From positions 85,078 to 149,077 of the forward strand of contig JANYKN010000175.1 in NCBI GenBank assembly GCA_025361565.1: DNA of 64,000 nucleotides. Reading direction: 5' to 3'. Numbering within the stretch: position 1 is the stretch's first letter; the number at the start of each line of letters is the position of its first letter. The stretch comes from Bacteroidota bacterium. GTDB taxonomy: Bacteria; Bacteroidota; Bacteroidia; Bacteroidales; NBLH01. This document shows positions 7,543-16,609 of this stretch, in pieces. A model generated the notes under the pieces. It saw nothing but the letters and a program-made list of their open reading frames with translations. It did no database searches and had not been told where the DNA came from. The translations under genes were made by a program, and so were the position numbers.

Positions 7543-8761
7543 TATTTATAATATTAATTGTCTGACAATAAAAATCCTCCATTAACTTTCCAATTTTCTG
7601 AGCATTATATTTAACCAAAATACTTTCTCTACCGGTTGCTGCCATCTTAAATCTAAGCTCCGGATGCTGAATTAAGTAAATAATTTTATTTGCTATTTCT
7701 TCTGAATCTAGCGGATCAGCAACAAGTCCTGTAATGTTGTCTTCAACAATTTCACTCATACCACCATTTTTACTAACTATAACAGCTCTCCCGGCAGTCA
7801 TAGCATCACAAACTACTAATCCAAAGCACTCCCATATACTTGGGAAAACACAAATATCTGAGTCTGCAATATAATCAGGAAGTAATTCATATGGCATAAA
7901 ATCAATGAATTCAATATTTTTCAAAAACTTTGATAATTTACTTTCCATGAATTGCTTCATAGAAACATTTTTCTTATGAGAATTACTATCTGCACCAATA
8001 ATTCTAAACTTTATATATGGAAATTTTCTTAAGACTTTTGGAATTACTTTAGTATAAGTAACCATACCTTTATGCACGTTAAGCCTTCCAAAAAATAAAA
8101 TCCTATTTGTATTGCATTCTATTGGTATTTCTATATGTTTAATCGAAGGAATAAATGGATAAGGGACAACTTTTATTCTATTTTCATCTATTCTCCAAAA
8201 ATTTATAGCCCAGGTTTTCATTGCCTGTGAGGGTGCAATAATTAATTGAGCAAATTCAGTAATAAGATAATCTTGATCATTAAACTGGTTTTTATCAAAT
8301 TTACTCCAATTACCTAAATCCAATTTACGCTTTTTAATTAAATTACTAATTGTAAATCTTGCTCGCGTAAAAAAAGACTGATGATAATTTTGAAGTCTTA
8401 ATTGAAGAACAACCGGCATATGCAATCTCAGTAAAAGAGGTAATTCTGGGATTTGTCTTTTGATTTCGATTCCATTTGCATTTATTTCAGCACTTTCAAA
8501 TACATCAAAATGTTTAGAATAATGATGCAATTTAAATACTTCAACAATTTTTATTCTAAATTCAGATACATCATCAATTTTAATTCTATGGACTAACATA
8601 TCCTCATATTTCTCGGAAATATTCCGATAATGACTGCCCGCAAAAACTTCAACATCATGGCCCAAAGATTTCAGTGTTTTTGCTGCCAGAAGAGTATAGG
8701 TAGCTATTCCTCCACCAATAATATCTGGAGGAAATTCATAACTTACGTAGGCTATTCTCAT
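7526..8761 (-). CDS. Family 4 glycosyltransferase (GT-B)
   Basis: 411 residues. The N-terminus MRIAYVSYEFPPDIIGGGIA carries the glycine-rich acceptor-side loop. The C-terminal domain has FFGRLNVHKGMVTYTKVI and the E-x7-E region FGLVVCDAMTAGRAVIVSKN. It acts in cytoplasmic assembly of the glycan repeat or core. It resembles the gene at 10495-11736 in organisation and N-terminal motif, suggesting an old duplication. It overlaps the neighbouring genes by 17 and 26 bases. Confidence 0.9.
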   Translation of the reverse strand: MRIAYVSYEFPPDIIGGGIATYTLLAAKTLKSLGHDVEVFAGSHYRNISEKYEDMLVHRIKIDDVSEFRIKIVEVFKLHHYSKHFDVFESAEINANGIEIKRQIPELPLLLRLHMPVVLQLRLQNYHQSFFTRARFTISNLIKKRKLDLGNWSKFDKNQFNDQDYLITEFAQLIIAPSQAMKTWAINFWRIDENRIKVVPYPFIPSIKHIEIPIECNTNRILFFGRLNVHKGMVTYTKVIPKVLRKFPYIKFRIIGADSNSHKKNVSMKQFMESKLSKFLKNIEFIDFMPYELLPDYIADSDICVFPSIWECFGLVVCDAMTAGRAVIVSKNGGMSEIVEDNITGLVADPLDSEEIANKIIYLIQHPELRFKMAATGRESILVKYNAQKIGKLMEDFYCQTINIINNEYHR

Positions 8762-9677
8762 TCTTTAAATTTTCAATAAAATATCTAATATTTCTGTTTT
8801 GAAGAAATAAATACTTCAAAGTGATTAAATTAAAGTATAAAGCTGAAATAATCAACTTAAAAAATATGAAAATATTCCTTTTATTTAAAAGTTTATAATT
8901 TGCATACATCTGAATGGTTGTTAGCTTTTTAATTTCTTCAAATATATTGCTTGCACAATTATCATAAAAAAGAAAGTAAAATCGATACAAATTTATTATA
9001 TGCCACCATTTCAAGGTTTTCCATCGTGAATCAGATCCTTGATGCCCAAATGCTATAACCAATTCGTTTTTAGAATATGCGCATTTGTCTTGTCCTAATA
9101 GCTCAATTAATAATGGCCTGTCACCTAGCATAGAATATTTGGCATAATTAAAATTTATCCTTTTAATATCAGATCTATATATCACTGAACTCCAACTAAT
9201 TGAATTCCCTTTAAGAATCTCCATTATTAATTCTCTGGCACCAATTGTTTTAAAGGCATTTTGAACAGCAAAATTTTCATAATTAATTTCCTTATAATAA
9301 TTGAAAAAGCTCATATTACAACAAGAAAATGACAATTTCCGGTTCATCTCTAGGATATTAATTGATTTTTCAAGAAAATCCGGATGCAGTATATCATCTT
9401 CATGGAAAACCATAAAATATTTTGTGTCATATTTTCTTTGTAAACAAAACATCATATTTGGCACTGCACCCAGGTTTCTTTCATTTTTTTGATAATCAAT
9501 TATTAATTCAGGGAAAAGTTTAATAATTTCAATATAGTTCTCTACACTTTGATCATCAACAATTATAACTTTAAAGCGCTTAAAGGTTTGATTTTGTATG
9601 CTTTTAAGACATTCTTTAAAGAGTAAAGGATTATTATATACAGGAATTGCAATAGTAATTAATGGTTCAATTTTCAT
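8736..9677 (-). CDS. Family 2 glycosyltransferase
   Basis: 313 residues. ITIAIPVYNNPLLFKECLKS and VIIVDDQS form the nucleotide-binding start of the GT-A fold, and HEDDILHPDF is the metal-binding DxD-type region. The C-terminal 60 residues are hydrophobic and aromatic with Lys/Arg, suggesting membrane association. The start at 9677 overlaps the stop of the upstream gene by 4 bases, a coupled junction. Confidence 0.87.
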   Translation of the reverse strand: MKIEPLITIAIPVYNNPLLFKECLKSIQNQTFKRFKVIIVDDQSVENYIEIIKLFPELIIDYQKNERNLGAVPNMMFCLQRKYDTKYFMVFHEDDILHPDFLEKSINILEMNRKLSFSCCNMSFFNYYKEINYENFAVQNAFKTIGARELIMEILKGNSISWSSVIYRSDIKRINFNYAKYSMLGDRPLLIELLGQDKCAYSKNELVIAFGHQGSDSRWKTLKWWHIINLYRFYFLFYDNCASNIFEEIKKLTTIQMYANYKLLNKRNIFIFFKLIISALYFNLITLKYLFLQNRNIRYFIENLKNENSLRKL

Positions 9678-10507
9678 TTTTTTATCAATTGATAAACCAA
9701 TTTAACCGGTGAAAGTATGAATCTACCAAGTTTGTAATATTTTGAATTTTCTACAAGTTCACACTTACGTTTCAAATTCAGATTTTCTTCATACAATGAA
9801 ATTGGGTCCGAAAAAAGGTTTTCCGAATACAATTTAAAGTGATTTAAATATATTGTCCTCCTTATTGATAATCTATCCTCTTCAGTCATATTCAATACCA
9901 TAGAACTGACCTTAACTCTATAATAAAAATGAACAGCTTGCAATTTAAATACTTCGCCCCCATTTTCAAGTAATGACAACCAAAATTCCCAATCTTCCCA
10001 TCCTTTTTTTAGGCTTGTATCATATCCCTGAGTAACTAAAAAATCACTTTTCCTATACATTGCTGTGCAGAAAATATGATTGAACAATAGCATGTTTTCC
10101 AACTTAAATTCTGGTAGTGCCCAGTTTCCATCCATATTGCCAAAATATTCAGCATTGCAGTAAACAATTTTTATTGGTGAATTTTGGTCAAGTACTGCTA
10201 TAGCTTCAAACAAGTAATTTGGTCCAATTTTGTCATCAGCATCAAGTGGTAAAATATACTTTCCCAAGGAATTATGTATCCCGTAATTCCTTGCTTCAGA
10301 TAATCCACCGTTAATTTTCCTCAAATATTTAATTTTTGGATTATCTGACCATAATTTATTATAAACCTCTTCGGTATTATCCGGAGATTCATCATTTACT
10401 ATGATACATTCCCAATCGCAATATGTTTGAACGATTACACTATTGACTGCATCAGGTAGATATTGTGCCTGGTTGTAACAGGGTATAATTACACTTACTT
10501 TACACAT
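9674..10507 (-). CDS. Family 2 glycosyltransferase
   Basis: 277 residues. CKVSVIIPCYNQAQYLPDAV, CIIVNDESPDNT and PLDADDKIGPNYL are the canonical GT2 elements. WEDWEFWLSLLENGG carries the ED pair used as catalytic base in this family. It is a cytoplasmic sugar transferase of the operon. The start overlaps the end of the upstream GT4 gene by 13 bases. No signal peptide is visible. Confidence 0.88.
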   Translation of the reverse strand: MCKVSVIIPCYNQAQYLPDAVNSVIVQTYCDWECIIVNDESPDNTEEVYNKLWSDNPKIKYLRKINGGLSEARNYGIHNSLGKYILPLDADDKIGPNYLFEAIAVLDQNSPIKIVYCNAEYFGNMDGNWALPEFKLENMLLFNHIFCTAMYRKSDFLVTQGYDTSLKKGWEDWEFWLSLLENGGEVFKLQAVHFYYRVKVSSMVLNMTEEDRLSIRRTIYLNHFKLYSENLFSDPISLYEENLNLKRKCELVENSKYYKLGRFILSPVKLVYQLIKK

Positions 10508-11736
10508 GATTCATAAATTTCCTCCATTTGCTTGCCAACAATCTCCTGCGAATATAAATTTAGTATTTTTTGCCGTCCATTTTCGGCAAGAACTTTCATT
10601 TCTTCAGGATTTTCTATTGCATAAATAATTTTACTGGCAAGACTTTTATAATTTTTACGTTTTGCAATTAATCCGCAATTTGAATCCACAATTTCTGGAA
10701 TTCCACCTGAATTAACTCCTATAACCAACTTACCAGCGCTCATTGCCTCTAAACATACTGTTGGAAAATTTTCCCACAAACTAGGCATTACCAAGGCATC
10801 GCATTTTTCCAGTAATTCAGGTATTTTAAACAATGATACATTACCTGTAAAAGTTATATTTTCAGTAAATTTATCTAATTCAAAATTAACAAATTCATTT
10901 AAATTTAGATTTGGATTGGGTGAATCAATCATCTGTCCAACAAAAATAAACTTTGCATAAGGATGTTTATTTAAAACCAATGGAATAGCTTTAAAATAAT
11001 CAACAATTCCTTTTAAAATCATTATTTTACCAATAAAAATAAATGTTTTGAATCCATCAGGTATACTTTGTTGTATAAGTTCCGGGCTAGGTTTATAGAT
11101 ATTTGGAACAATAAAAATTTTCTTTTTTATATCCCATTCGTTCGCTAAAATATTTGCTAATTTTTTTGAAGGGCTACAAATTATATCAGCCATTTGTGTT
11201 ATTCTATATTCATAGTCCTGATACTTATCATATTTAAAAATATTTTGTTCTAATTTTTTCCTCCTGATTTGCCAATAGATTTGTTTAATAATCTTAATAA
11301 AATCTTTCTTTTGGTATTTTAATGATATCTTATAGTTAAAAAAATAGCTGTTGAACCTTGAAACTAAAAACGTGGGGGCATGTAGTTTTACGATTAAAGG
11401 TATATGGGGATATTTTTCTTTAATAGCTATAGCATCTGCCCCATACTCAGCGCATTCAATGACATCGAATTTTTCTTTTATATAAATGTTGGCGAATTTT
11501 TTCTCAACTTCAGTTTTAAAAGTATCCGGATTTTTGCATCTGATAGAAATGACAAAAACTTTATCAATTAGTTGTTCGGTATTTTCATCTCCATTGCAAA
11601 AAACACTTATATTGTGCCCTAGTGAAGCCATTGCTTTAGAGATTTGATACATATAAGTACCAATGCCTCCTCCCTTCGTATATGGAGGATATTCGTATGT
11701 TATATAGGCAATATTAAGCTTCTTTAAATTGTCCAA
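10495..11736 (-). CDS. Family 4 glycosyltransferase (GT-B)
   Basis: 413 residues. LNIAYITYEYPPYTKGGGIG at the N-terminus and FIGKIMILKGIVDYFKAI plus NFPTVCLEAMSAGKLVIGVN in the C-terminal domain define the fold. Its layout parallels 7526-8761. Overlaps of 13 and 23 bases with its neighbours place it in the same operon. Confidence 0.9.
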   Translation of the reverse strand: MDNLKKLNIAYITYEYPPYTKGGGIGTYMYQISKAMASLGHNISVFCNGDENTEQLIDKVFVISIRCKNPDTFKTEVEKKFANIYIKEKFDVIECAEYGADAIAIKEKYPHIPLIVKLHAPTFLVSRFNSYFFNYKISLKYQKKDFIKIIKQIYWQIRRKKLEQNIFKYDKYQDYEYRITQMADIICSPSKKLANILANEWDIKKKIFIVPNIYKPSPELIQQSIPDGFKTFIFIGKIMILKGIVDYFKAIPLVLNKHPYAKFIFVGQMIDSPNPNLNLNEFVNFELDKFTENITFTGNVSLFKIPELLEKCDALVMPSLWENFPTVCLEAMSAGKLVIGVNSGGIPEIVDSNCGLIAKRKNYKSLASKIIYAIENPEEMKVLAENGRQKILNLYSQEIVGKQMEEIYESCVK

Positions 11737-12709
11737 TCCAATTATTTATTTCTTTTAAAGGTAATTTTATATCTCCAAATACTATATTTCCTTCTATCCA
11801 ATTTCTTAATTTATCTTTTTCTTCTCTTTTTAGTACAGGTAAGTAAATATCTTTACCAATTTCACTTGCCCTATTATCTATTGCTATAACTACACCTTTA
11901 ACTCCTTTTGAAAAACAATGTATCCCTCCATGTAGCCTATTTCCGATATAATTTAAACTCTTTTCTCCTATAATTAAATTATCAAGACTTTGGATTGTTC
12001 TATCCAAAATTGTGAATTTTGTTTTATTATTCTTATAGTTATTGAGTGACTTCAGGTACTCCAAATCATATTCACCCTGTGAAAAGAAATAGATTTTCTC
12101 ATAATAATTCAACATAAAATTGATTAATAAATTATCTTCTTCAGGATTAGTTAACCAATCTGTAAGCATTAATAAGCTGTTTCTCGCAGGTTTAACTATA
12201 TCACCATTGAATTTTTTTAATTGCCAAGTAGTTGGACATGATGTATTCAAACCATTAGCTACGCCTGCTTCCGCTAATTTCTCTTTAGTATAGTTATCCC
12301 TTAATGAATGAAAATATTTACTAGTTAATAACGATTTGTAATATGATTTTGTATACAAACTTGGTTTGTTCTGATATGCCCCCCAACCAACTCCAAATAA
12401 AATTACATTACTAAATTTATTAAAAAACACTGCATACTTATTCTTGAATAATCTCCACTGGTTTCCTTTTTCTATATTCGAGCCCAACAAGTTTGTGCCA
12501 CCAACAAATTTGAATTTAGCTTCTTTGATTAAATTAATATCTCTACTATTGGGATAATCATGTATTGGAACTTTTACAATATCATATCCATTAAATATTT
12601 GATTTAATATTTCTTGTATCTTATTAGATATTATTTGGTCTCCTAAGTTTTTAGGTAAATAATTATCATAGTTGATAGAAGGATCAAACAATACAATTTT
12701 TATTGACAT
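11714..12709 (-). CDS. Polysaccharide pyruvyl transferase family protein
   Basis: 331 residues. NLGDQIISNKI near the N-terminus and NRLHGGIHCFSKGVKGVVIA in the C-terminal half match the PS_pyruv_trans family (CsaB/WcaK/EpsO-like). The enzymes move pyruvate from phosphoenolpyruvate to a sugar as a ketal, adding negative charge to surface glycans. Some members do other chemistry, so the substrate is inference. It lies inside the glycosyltransferase operon, overlapping by 23 and 10 bases. Confidence 0.82.
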   Translation of the reverse strand: MSIKIVLFDPSINYDNYLPKNLGDQIISNKIQEILNQIFNGYDIVKVPIHDYPNSRDINLIKEAKFKFVGGTNLLGSNIEKGNQWRLFKNKYAVFFNKFSNVILFGVGWGAYQNKPSLYTKSYYKSLLTSKYFHSLRDNYTKEKLAEAGVANGLNTSCPTTWQLKKFNGDIVKPARNSLLMLTDWLTNPEEDNLLINFMLNYYEKIYFFSQGEYDLEYLKSLNNYKNNKTKFTILDRTIQSLDNLIIGEKSLNYIGNRLHGGIHCFSKGVKGVVIAIDNRASEIGKDIYLPVLKREEKDKLRNWIEGNIVFGDIKLPLKEINNWIGQFKEA

Positions 12710-13239
12710 CTATTAAAAATATAAAATTTATGATTTAATTCTGTGGACTCCGACTTAAGTAATTCAAAATTGTTTTTTTTAAAAAGTGAGATTAATTCAT
12801 TTTCATTTAAAGAATTAACCCAACCTAATTTCTTTCTTTCATTAATATTTGGAAAATCATCAAATGTACAATAGGAAATTATACATTTATTTGAATTTTG
12901 TGTTATTTTGTTTATAAACCATGCAGGATTATCAACATATTCTAAGCAACCACTAACAAATGAACATTCAGCTGATATTTTCGGAAACTGTAGTTTATTA
13001 AAATCACAAACAATAGAATCCTCAGCCCTTTTCAGATAGTCAACTGGATAATAGTTTATATTTTTGCCAATATATTCCTTCAACCACATTTTACCACAGC
13101 CCAAATCTATGACGCTAGTGTTTGGTTGAATATATTTCGCCATGGATTTTATTCTAGTTTTCCAACTTTCATCAAAATATTCAAAATCCTTCCAAGCTTT
13201 TTTATTTAACAATCTATTCAAGAGTCTATAAAATCCCAT
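12700..13239 (-). CDS. Small SAM-dependent methyltransferase
   Basis: 179 residues. SVIDLGCGKMWLKEYIG is a clear SAM-binding motif I, NYYPVDY a motif II-like acidic strand, and FVSGCLEYVDNPAWFI a motif typical of Methyltransf_11-type enzymes. The family is short but complete enough for a Rossmann core. In this setting it could methylate the chain terminus, which in ABC-dependent O-antigen systems can serve as the export signal recognised by Wzt; that role is inference. It overlaps wzt by 22 bases. Confidence 0.75.
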   Translation of the reverse strand: MGFYRLLNRLLNKKAWKDFEYFDESWKTRIKSMAKYIQPNTSVIDLGCGKMWLKEYIGKNINYYPVDYLKRAEDSIVCDFNKLQFPKISAECSFVSGCLEYVDNPAWFINKITQNSNKCIISYCTFDDFPNINERKKLGWVNSLNENELISLFKKNNFELLKSESTELNHKFYIFNRCQ

Positions 13240-14510
13240 TTTAATTCAAAGTTTAAATATCCATAATCATAATTTAAGCTATTATATTTTGTCCCTGTCT
13301 TATTAAGCTCAAATGACACAAGACTATCGACCATATCTATTATATCATAATTGTTGTACAACAATGCAAGTTGTATGTAATATCTATTAGGGGTCAAATT
13401 TTTTATTGGAACATCAATCATAAATTCATAAACTCCTGTTGTCATCAGTTTACTATTTTTATATTCGCTAGTTATTATTCTTTGCTTAAATTCATTTACA
13501 ACTGTAAATCCAAGAGTAAAATCTGCAACCTCTGATTTAATTTTAACTTTAACTTTCAAGCTGTTATCATATTTAAAACTTTTCAAATTAATATTATCTG
13601 AGTCGGATAAACTTATTTCCAATATTTCATTTGTTTTATTATGCCATGATCTGTAATTATGTTTAATCTCCTCAACATTGACATATTCCTTAATTACCTC
13701 ATTTATACTAGAATTAATGAAAATTTTTCCATTTCTCAACAAAATTCCACTTTTACAGATTTCTTTTATTATTGATAGATTATGGCTCACAAACAACACC
13801 GTCCTTCCTCCGCTGGTAGATATATCCTGCATTTTACCAATTGCTTTTTTCTGGAATTCGGCATCGCCTACGGCCAATACTTCATCAACTACTAAAATGT
13901 CCGGCTCCAGGTGGGCGGCCACGGCAAAGGCCAGGCGCACATACATACCCGAGGAGTAGCGCTTTACGGGGGTATCAATATACTTGGTTACGCCGGCAAA
14001 GTCTACAATTTCGTCGAATTTACCACGTATTTCTGATTTTGTCATGCCCAGAATGGCGCCGTTTAAAAATATGTTTTCGCGGCCTGTCAGGTCGGGGTGG
14101 AAACCGGTGCCTACCTCAAGCAGACTGGCAATGCGGCCTTTTACTTTTATATTGCCTGTGGTTGGAGTTGTTACCCGCGATAGTAATTTTAAAAGGGTTG
14201 ATTTTCCTGCACCGTTTTTACCAATAATACCAAGTACTTCGCCTTGTTTAACTTCGAGGTTAATGTCTTTGAGGGCCCATACGTAGTCTGATTGACGATT
14301 ATTCGCAAGCTCATGAGATCGCTGCGCTAAGTTGACGATTGACGATTGTTGATTCAACTGGTTGGATTGGCCAATTTTGAGAGTGGGGTCTTCTTTGCCA
14401 CGCAGGGTGTGCCACCAGCGCTGAAAATCGCCACGCAGGGTTTGTGTACCAACCTGGCCCAGGCGGTATTGTTTGCTAATGTTTTCGAGTTTTATAATGG
14501 TATCAGACAC
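13218..14510 (-). CDS. wzt: Wzt-type ABC transporter ATPase for polysaccharide export, complete copy
   Basis: 430 residues. The ATPase domain has Walker A GKNGAGKST (97-105), a signature segment YSSGM (185-189), Walker B ILVVDE (205-210) and the H-loop His243. Residues after about 270 form a beta-rich domain like the Wzt carbohydrate-binding domain that selects the glycan. It would power export of the lipid-linked polysaccharide with a Wzm permease. No permease gene is adjacent or elsewhere in the window. The part encoding residues 1 to about 230 looks clearly GC-richer than the part encoding the C-terminal domain, suggesting a mosaic. Five truncated copies of its 5' part follow upstream. Confidence 0.92.
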   Translation of the reverse strand: MSDTIIKLENISKQYRLGQVGTQTLRGDFQRWWHTLRGKEDPTLKIGQSNQLNQQSSIVNLAQRSHELANNRQSDYVWALKDINLEVKQGEVLGIIGKNGAGKSTLLKLLSRVTTPTTGNIKVKGRIASLLEVGTGFHPDLTGRENIFLNGAILGMTKSEIRGKFDEIVDFAGVTKYIDTPVKRYSSGMYVRLAFAVAAHLEPDILVVDEVLAVGDAEFQKKAIGKMQDISTSGGRTVLFVSHNLSIIKEICKSGILLRNGKIFINSSINEVIKEYVNVEEIKHNYRSWHNKTNEILEISLSDSDNINLKSFKYDNSLKVKVKIKSEVADFTLGFTVVNEFKQRIITSEYKNSKLMTTGVYEFMIDVPIKNLTPNRYYIQLALLYNNYDIIDMVDSLVSFELNKTGTKYNSLNYDYGYLNFELKWDFIDS

Positions 14511-14541
14511 TTGTAAATTTTAATCAGGTAAATAAACGGTG

Positions 14542-14549
14542 CAAACTTA
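14542..14549 (-). promoter_or_regulatory. Possible -7 element for intact wzt
   Basis: TAAGTTTG on the minus strand matches TAnnTTTG about 32 bases before the wzt start. No TTG is placed at the usual distance upstream, so this is tentative. It would give wzt its own promoter after the AlbA_2 gene. Confidence 0.35.
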
Positions 14550-14563
14550 AATTAATTATTTTG

Positions 14564-15895
14564 TTAATTGATAATTTCCCAGTAGCCTCCTTTAGCAGGA
14601 CCTATTCGTTCAATAATCCCTGCTTTCTTTAATATTTTTAAATTCTTTTCAATATTCTTTTCTGCAATTCCAACAAGGCTGGATAGTTTGCTAATTGTGA
14701 TTCTGCTATTTTTCTTAATTTCTTTTAATATTGTTTTTTGATTTTCAGATAGGTCTTTTTCTCCCACCTTTTCTCCCACCTTTTCTGCGGCATCTTTCAA
14801 AAAAGTGATCTGTACTCCACCAGCATATTCTTCTATTAATAGTTCTGGTAAACCTGCTTCTTTTGTTACACTTGTCATTAGTATAATTCCCCTTCCCCAA
14901 GCTTCGATATAACCTATCCTGAAGAAGATATTAGCTATAAGCGCATTTCTTCTTTTTGAGGGATGTTCTTTCTTCAGCATATCTACAGTCAAAGGGGAAA
15001 TTAACAAACCACTGTTCCAAATTACAAGTTTATTATTGTAGACCCGGATGGTAATATCTGTTTGTTCACCATAATCTCTATGCACAATTGCATTGAGTAT
15101 AGCTTCACGAAGTGCTTTTTCGGGATATTCAAGTCGTTCTTTTCGTTCAATCCCTTCATAAGATATCGGAGAATGAAGATACTTTATTCTTAAAATATCC
15201 AATATTTTATCGGGCATATCAATAAGGTTTCCTTCAATTATATCATGGCTGATAAGATCTGCATCATTTAAACCAAATCTTCCGATTTTAACAGTTGCTG
15301 TTCGAATATATTTGTGTGGATTATTACTAAAAAGCAATATTGCTGCTCTTGTTAACTCACCATTTTCTTTAATTAAATCGAGTTTTTTGAGTGATAAGGT
15401 AATATCTTCATTTAAAGCTTCAACTGACAGTCTATTAGCATTTACAGCCTTTGAAACAAAACGACGTATCAGATTAATATCAAGATCGCCAATTTGAGCC
15501 GTTGGGATAATAATTTCATCCCATGTAATATTATCTTTTTTAAGAATAAATTCCCGTAATTTTTGTCCATGTAATTCCTGTACTGTGCTTCCACTCCGAA
15601 TATAATACCTACTATGATAGGAGATTGGAACAGAAACAGGTAAAACATGAATTTCAATAATTTCTTTGCCCTCTATGATTTTTGAATCGATATTGACAGT
15701 TATTCCAAGCATCTGAATAATTTTATTTGGAATATCCTCCATCAGTTTTTTGCTGTCCTTAACTCCTACGATAGTGCCGTTGAATTTAATTCCAATATAA
15801 AGCCTTCCTCCAAGTGTATTTGCAAAAGCGCAAATATGCTTTAAAAATTCATCTTTCCATAATTCTTTAAACTCTGTTTGTTGATTTTCATTCAT
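14564..15895 (-). CDS. AlbA_2/Schlafen-type regulator between wzt copies
   Basis: 443 residues. The AlbA_2 domain (NENQQTEFKELWKDEFLKHI, GGRLYIGIKFNGTIVGV), the GHKL-like part (REAILNAIVHRDYGEQTDIT) and the C-terminal HTH (ITISKLSSLVGIAEKNIEKN) are in the usual order. It is a close paralogue of 341-1696, with long identical runs such as SGSTVQELHGQKLREFILKK, although it sits in the other array 13 kb away. The linker carries an EKVG repeat. Start MNENQQ at 15895; the paralogue has a short N-terminal extension before the same residues. Confidence 0.88.
   Translation of the reverse strand: MNENQQTEFKELWKDEFLKHICAFANTLGGRLYIGIKFNGTIVGVKDSKKLMEDIPNKIIQMLGITVNIDSKIIEGKEIIEIHVLPVSVPISYHSRYYIRSGSTVQELHGQKLREFILKKDNITWDEIIIPTAQIGDLDINLIRRFVSKAVNANRLSVEALNEDITLSLKKLDLIKENGELTRAAILLFSNNPHKYIRTATVKIGRFGLNDADLISHDIIEGNLIDMPDKILDILRIKYLHSPISYEGIERKERLEYPEKALREAILNAIVHRDYGEQTDITIRVYNNKLVIWNSGLLISPLTVDMLKKEHPSKRRNALIANIFFRIGYIEAWGRGIILMTSVTKEAGLPELLIEEYAGGVQITFLKDAAEKVGEKVGEKDLSENQKTILKEIKKNSRITISKLSSLVGIAEKNIEKNLKILKKAGIIERIGPAKGGYWEIIN
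14757..14786 (-). repeat. 12-bp tandem repeat in AlbA_2 gene linker
   Basis: Two full units of TTTTCTCCCACC and a partial third encode EKVGEKVGEK just before the C-terminal HTH. Confidence 0.85.
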
Positions 15896-16040
15896 ATTAG
15901 CAGAAAGTTATTTTCTTCAATGTCACACTCAAATAAATTTTTACAAGTTTATTCCATCGAATTGTTTTTTTTTGAATCTGGCCATGCCCAAAATGGCACC
16001 GTTTAAAAAGATATTTTCGCGGCCTGTAAGTTCGGGGTGG

Positions 16041-16060
16041 GGCTTCGACAGGCTCAGCCT
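16041..16060. repeat. Short GC-rich element inside a wzt fragment
   Basis: GGCTTCGACAGGCTCAGCCT is one form of a recurring motif (GCTTCGAC-n-n-GCTCAGC). It is absent from the intact wzt and is read in frame as LSLSKP. Confidence 0.75.
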
Positions 16061-16376
16061 CCTGATTCTCACTTTCAGTAAACTGGCCATGCGTCCTTTT
16101 ATCTTTATACTGCCTGTGGTGGGGCTTGTTACGCGCGAGAGCAATTTTAAAAGGGTTGATTTTCCTGCTCCGTTTTTACCTATAATTCCTAGTATTTCGC
16201 CTTGTTTTACTTCGAGGTTTATATCCTTAAGGGCCCAAACGTTGTCGGATTGATTATTATTCGCAAGCTCATGAGATCGCTGCGCTAAGTTGTCTATTGA
16301 TGATTTATTATTGAGCTGATTGGTTTGCCCAATTTTAAGGGTTGGGTCTTCCTTGCCACGTAGGTTGTGCCACCAG

Positions 16377-16400
16377 GCTTCGACACAGCTCAGCCGGCAG
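16377..16400. repeat. Short GC-rich element inside a wzt fragment
   Basis: GCTTCGACACAGCTCAGCC (16377-16395) plus a few bases replaces one Arg codon of the intact gene with nine codons. The same insertion occurs at about 17983-18006 and 20207-20229, with a diverged form at 19129-19150. Confidence 0.8.
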
Positions 16401-16466
16401 CTTTGAAAATCGCCACGGAGGGTTTGTGTGCCAACCTGGCCAAGGCGGTACTGTTTACTTATGTTT

Positions 16467-16495
16467 GCTTCGACCCAGCTCAGCACAGGTTCGAG
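16467..16495. repeat. Short GC-rich element near the start of a wzt fragment
   Basis: GCTTCGACCCAGCTCAGCAC followed by AGG adds eight codons (PVLSWVEA) after KLE. Identical insertions occur at about 19219-19247 and 20336-20364, but not in the fragment starting at 18098 or in the intact gene. Confidence 0.8.
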
Positions 16496-16609
16496 TTTTA
16501 TTATTGTATTGGACATTGAATGAAGACAAAAGATAAAAGTTTCATAATGATTTAAAATAGAAAAGAAAAGAGAATAGATAGGTGATTAATCATGGACAAT
16601 ATCTATAGC

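Larger units (their letters stand above)
15941..16516 (-). pseudogene. wzt: Truncated wzt 5' copy 2
   Basis: Matches residues 1 to about 160 of the intact Wzt, including Walker A GKNGAGKST, then breaks off after LNGAILGMARFKK without signature, Walker B or sugar-binding domain. It carries in-frame insertions relative to the intact copy: PVLSWVEA after KLE (near 16467-16495), SCRLSCVEA after GDFQ (near 16377-16400) and RRLSLSKP before HPELTG (near 16041-16060). A functional ATPase is not possible. The fragment ends about 45 bases before the AlbA_2 gene. Confidence 0.9.

Noticed and set aside
13678..14286. Plus-strand open frames opposite the wzt 5' half
   Set aside because: They are antisense shadows of a conserved coding sequence, with no family resemblance and no promoter.
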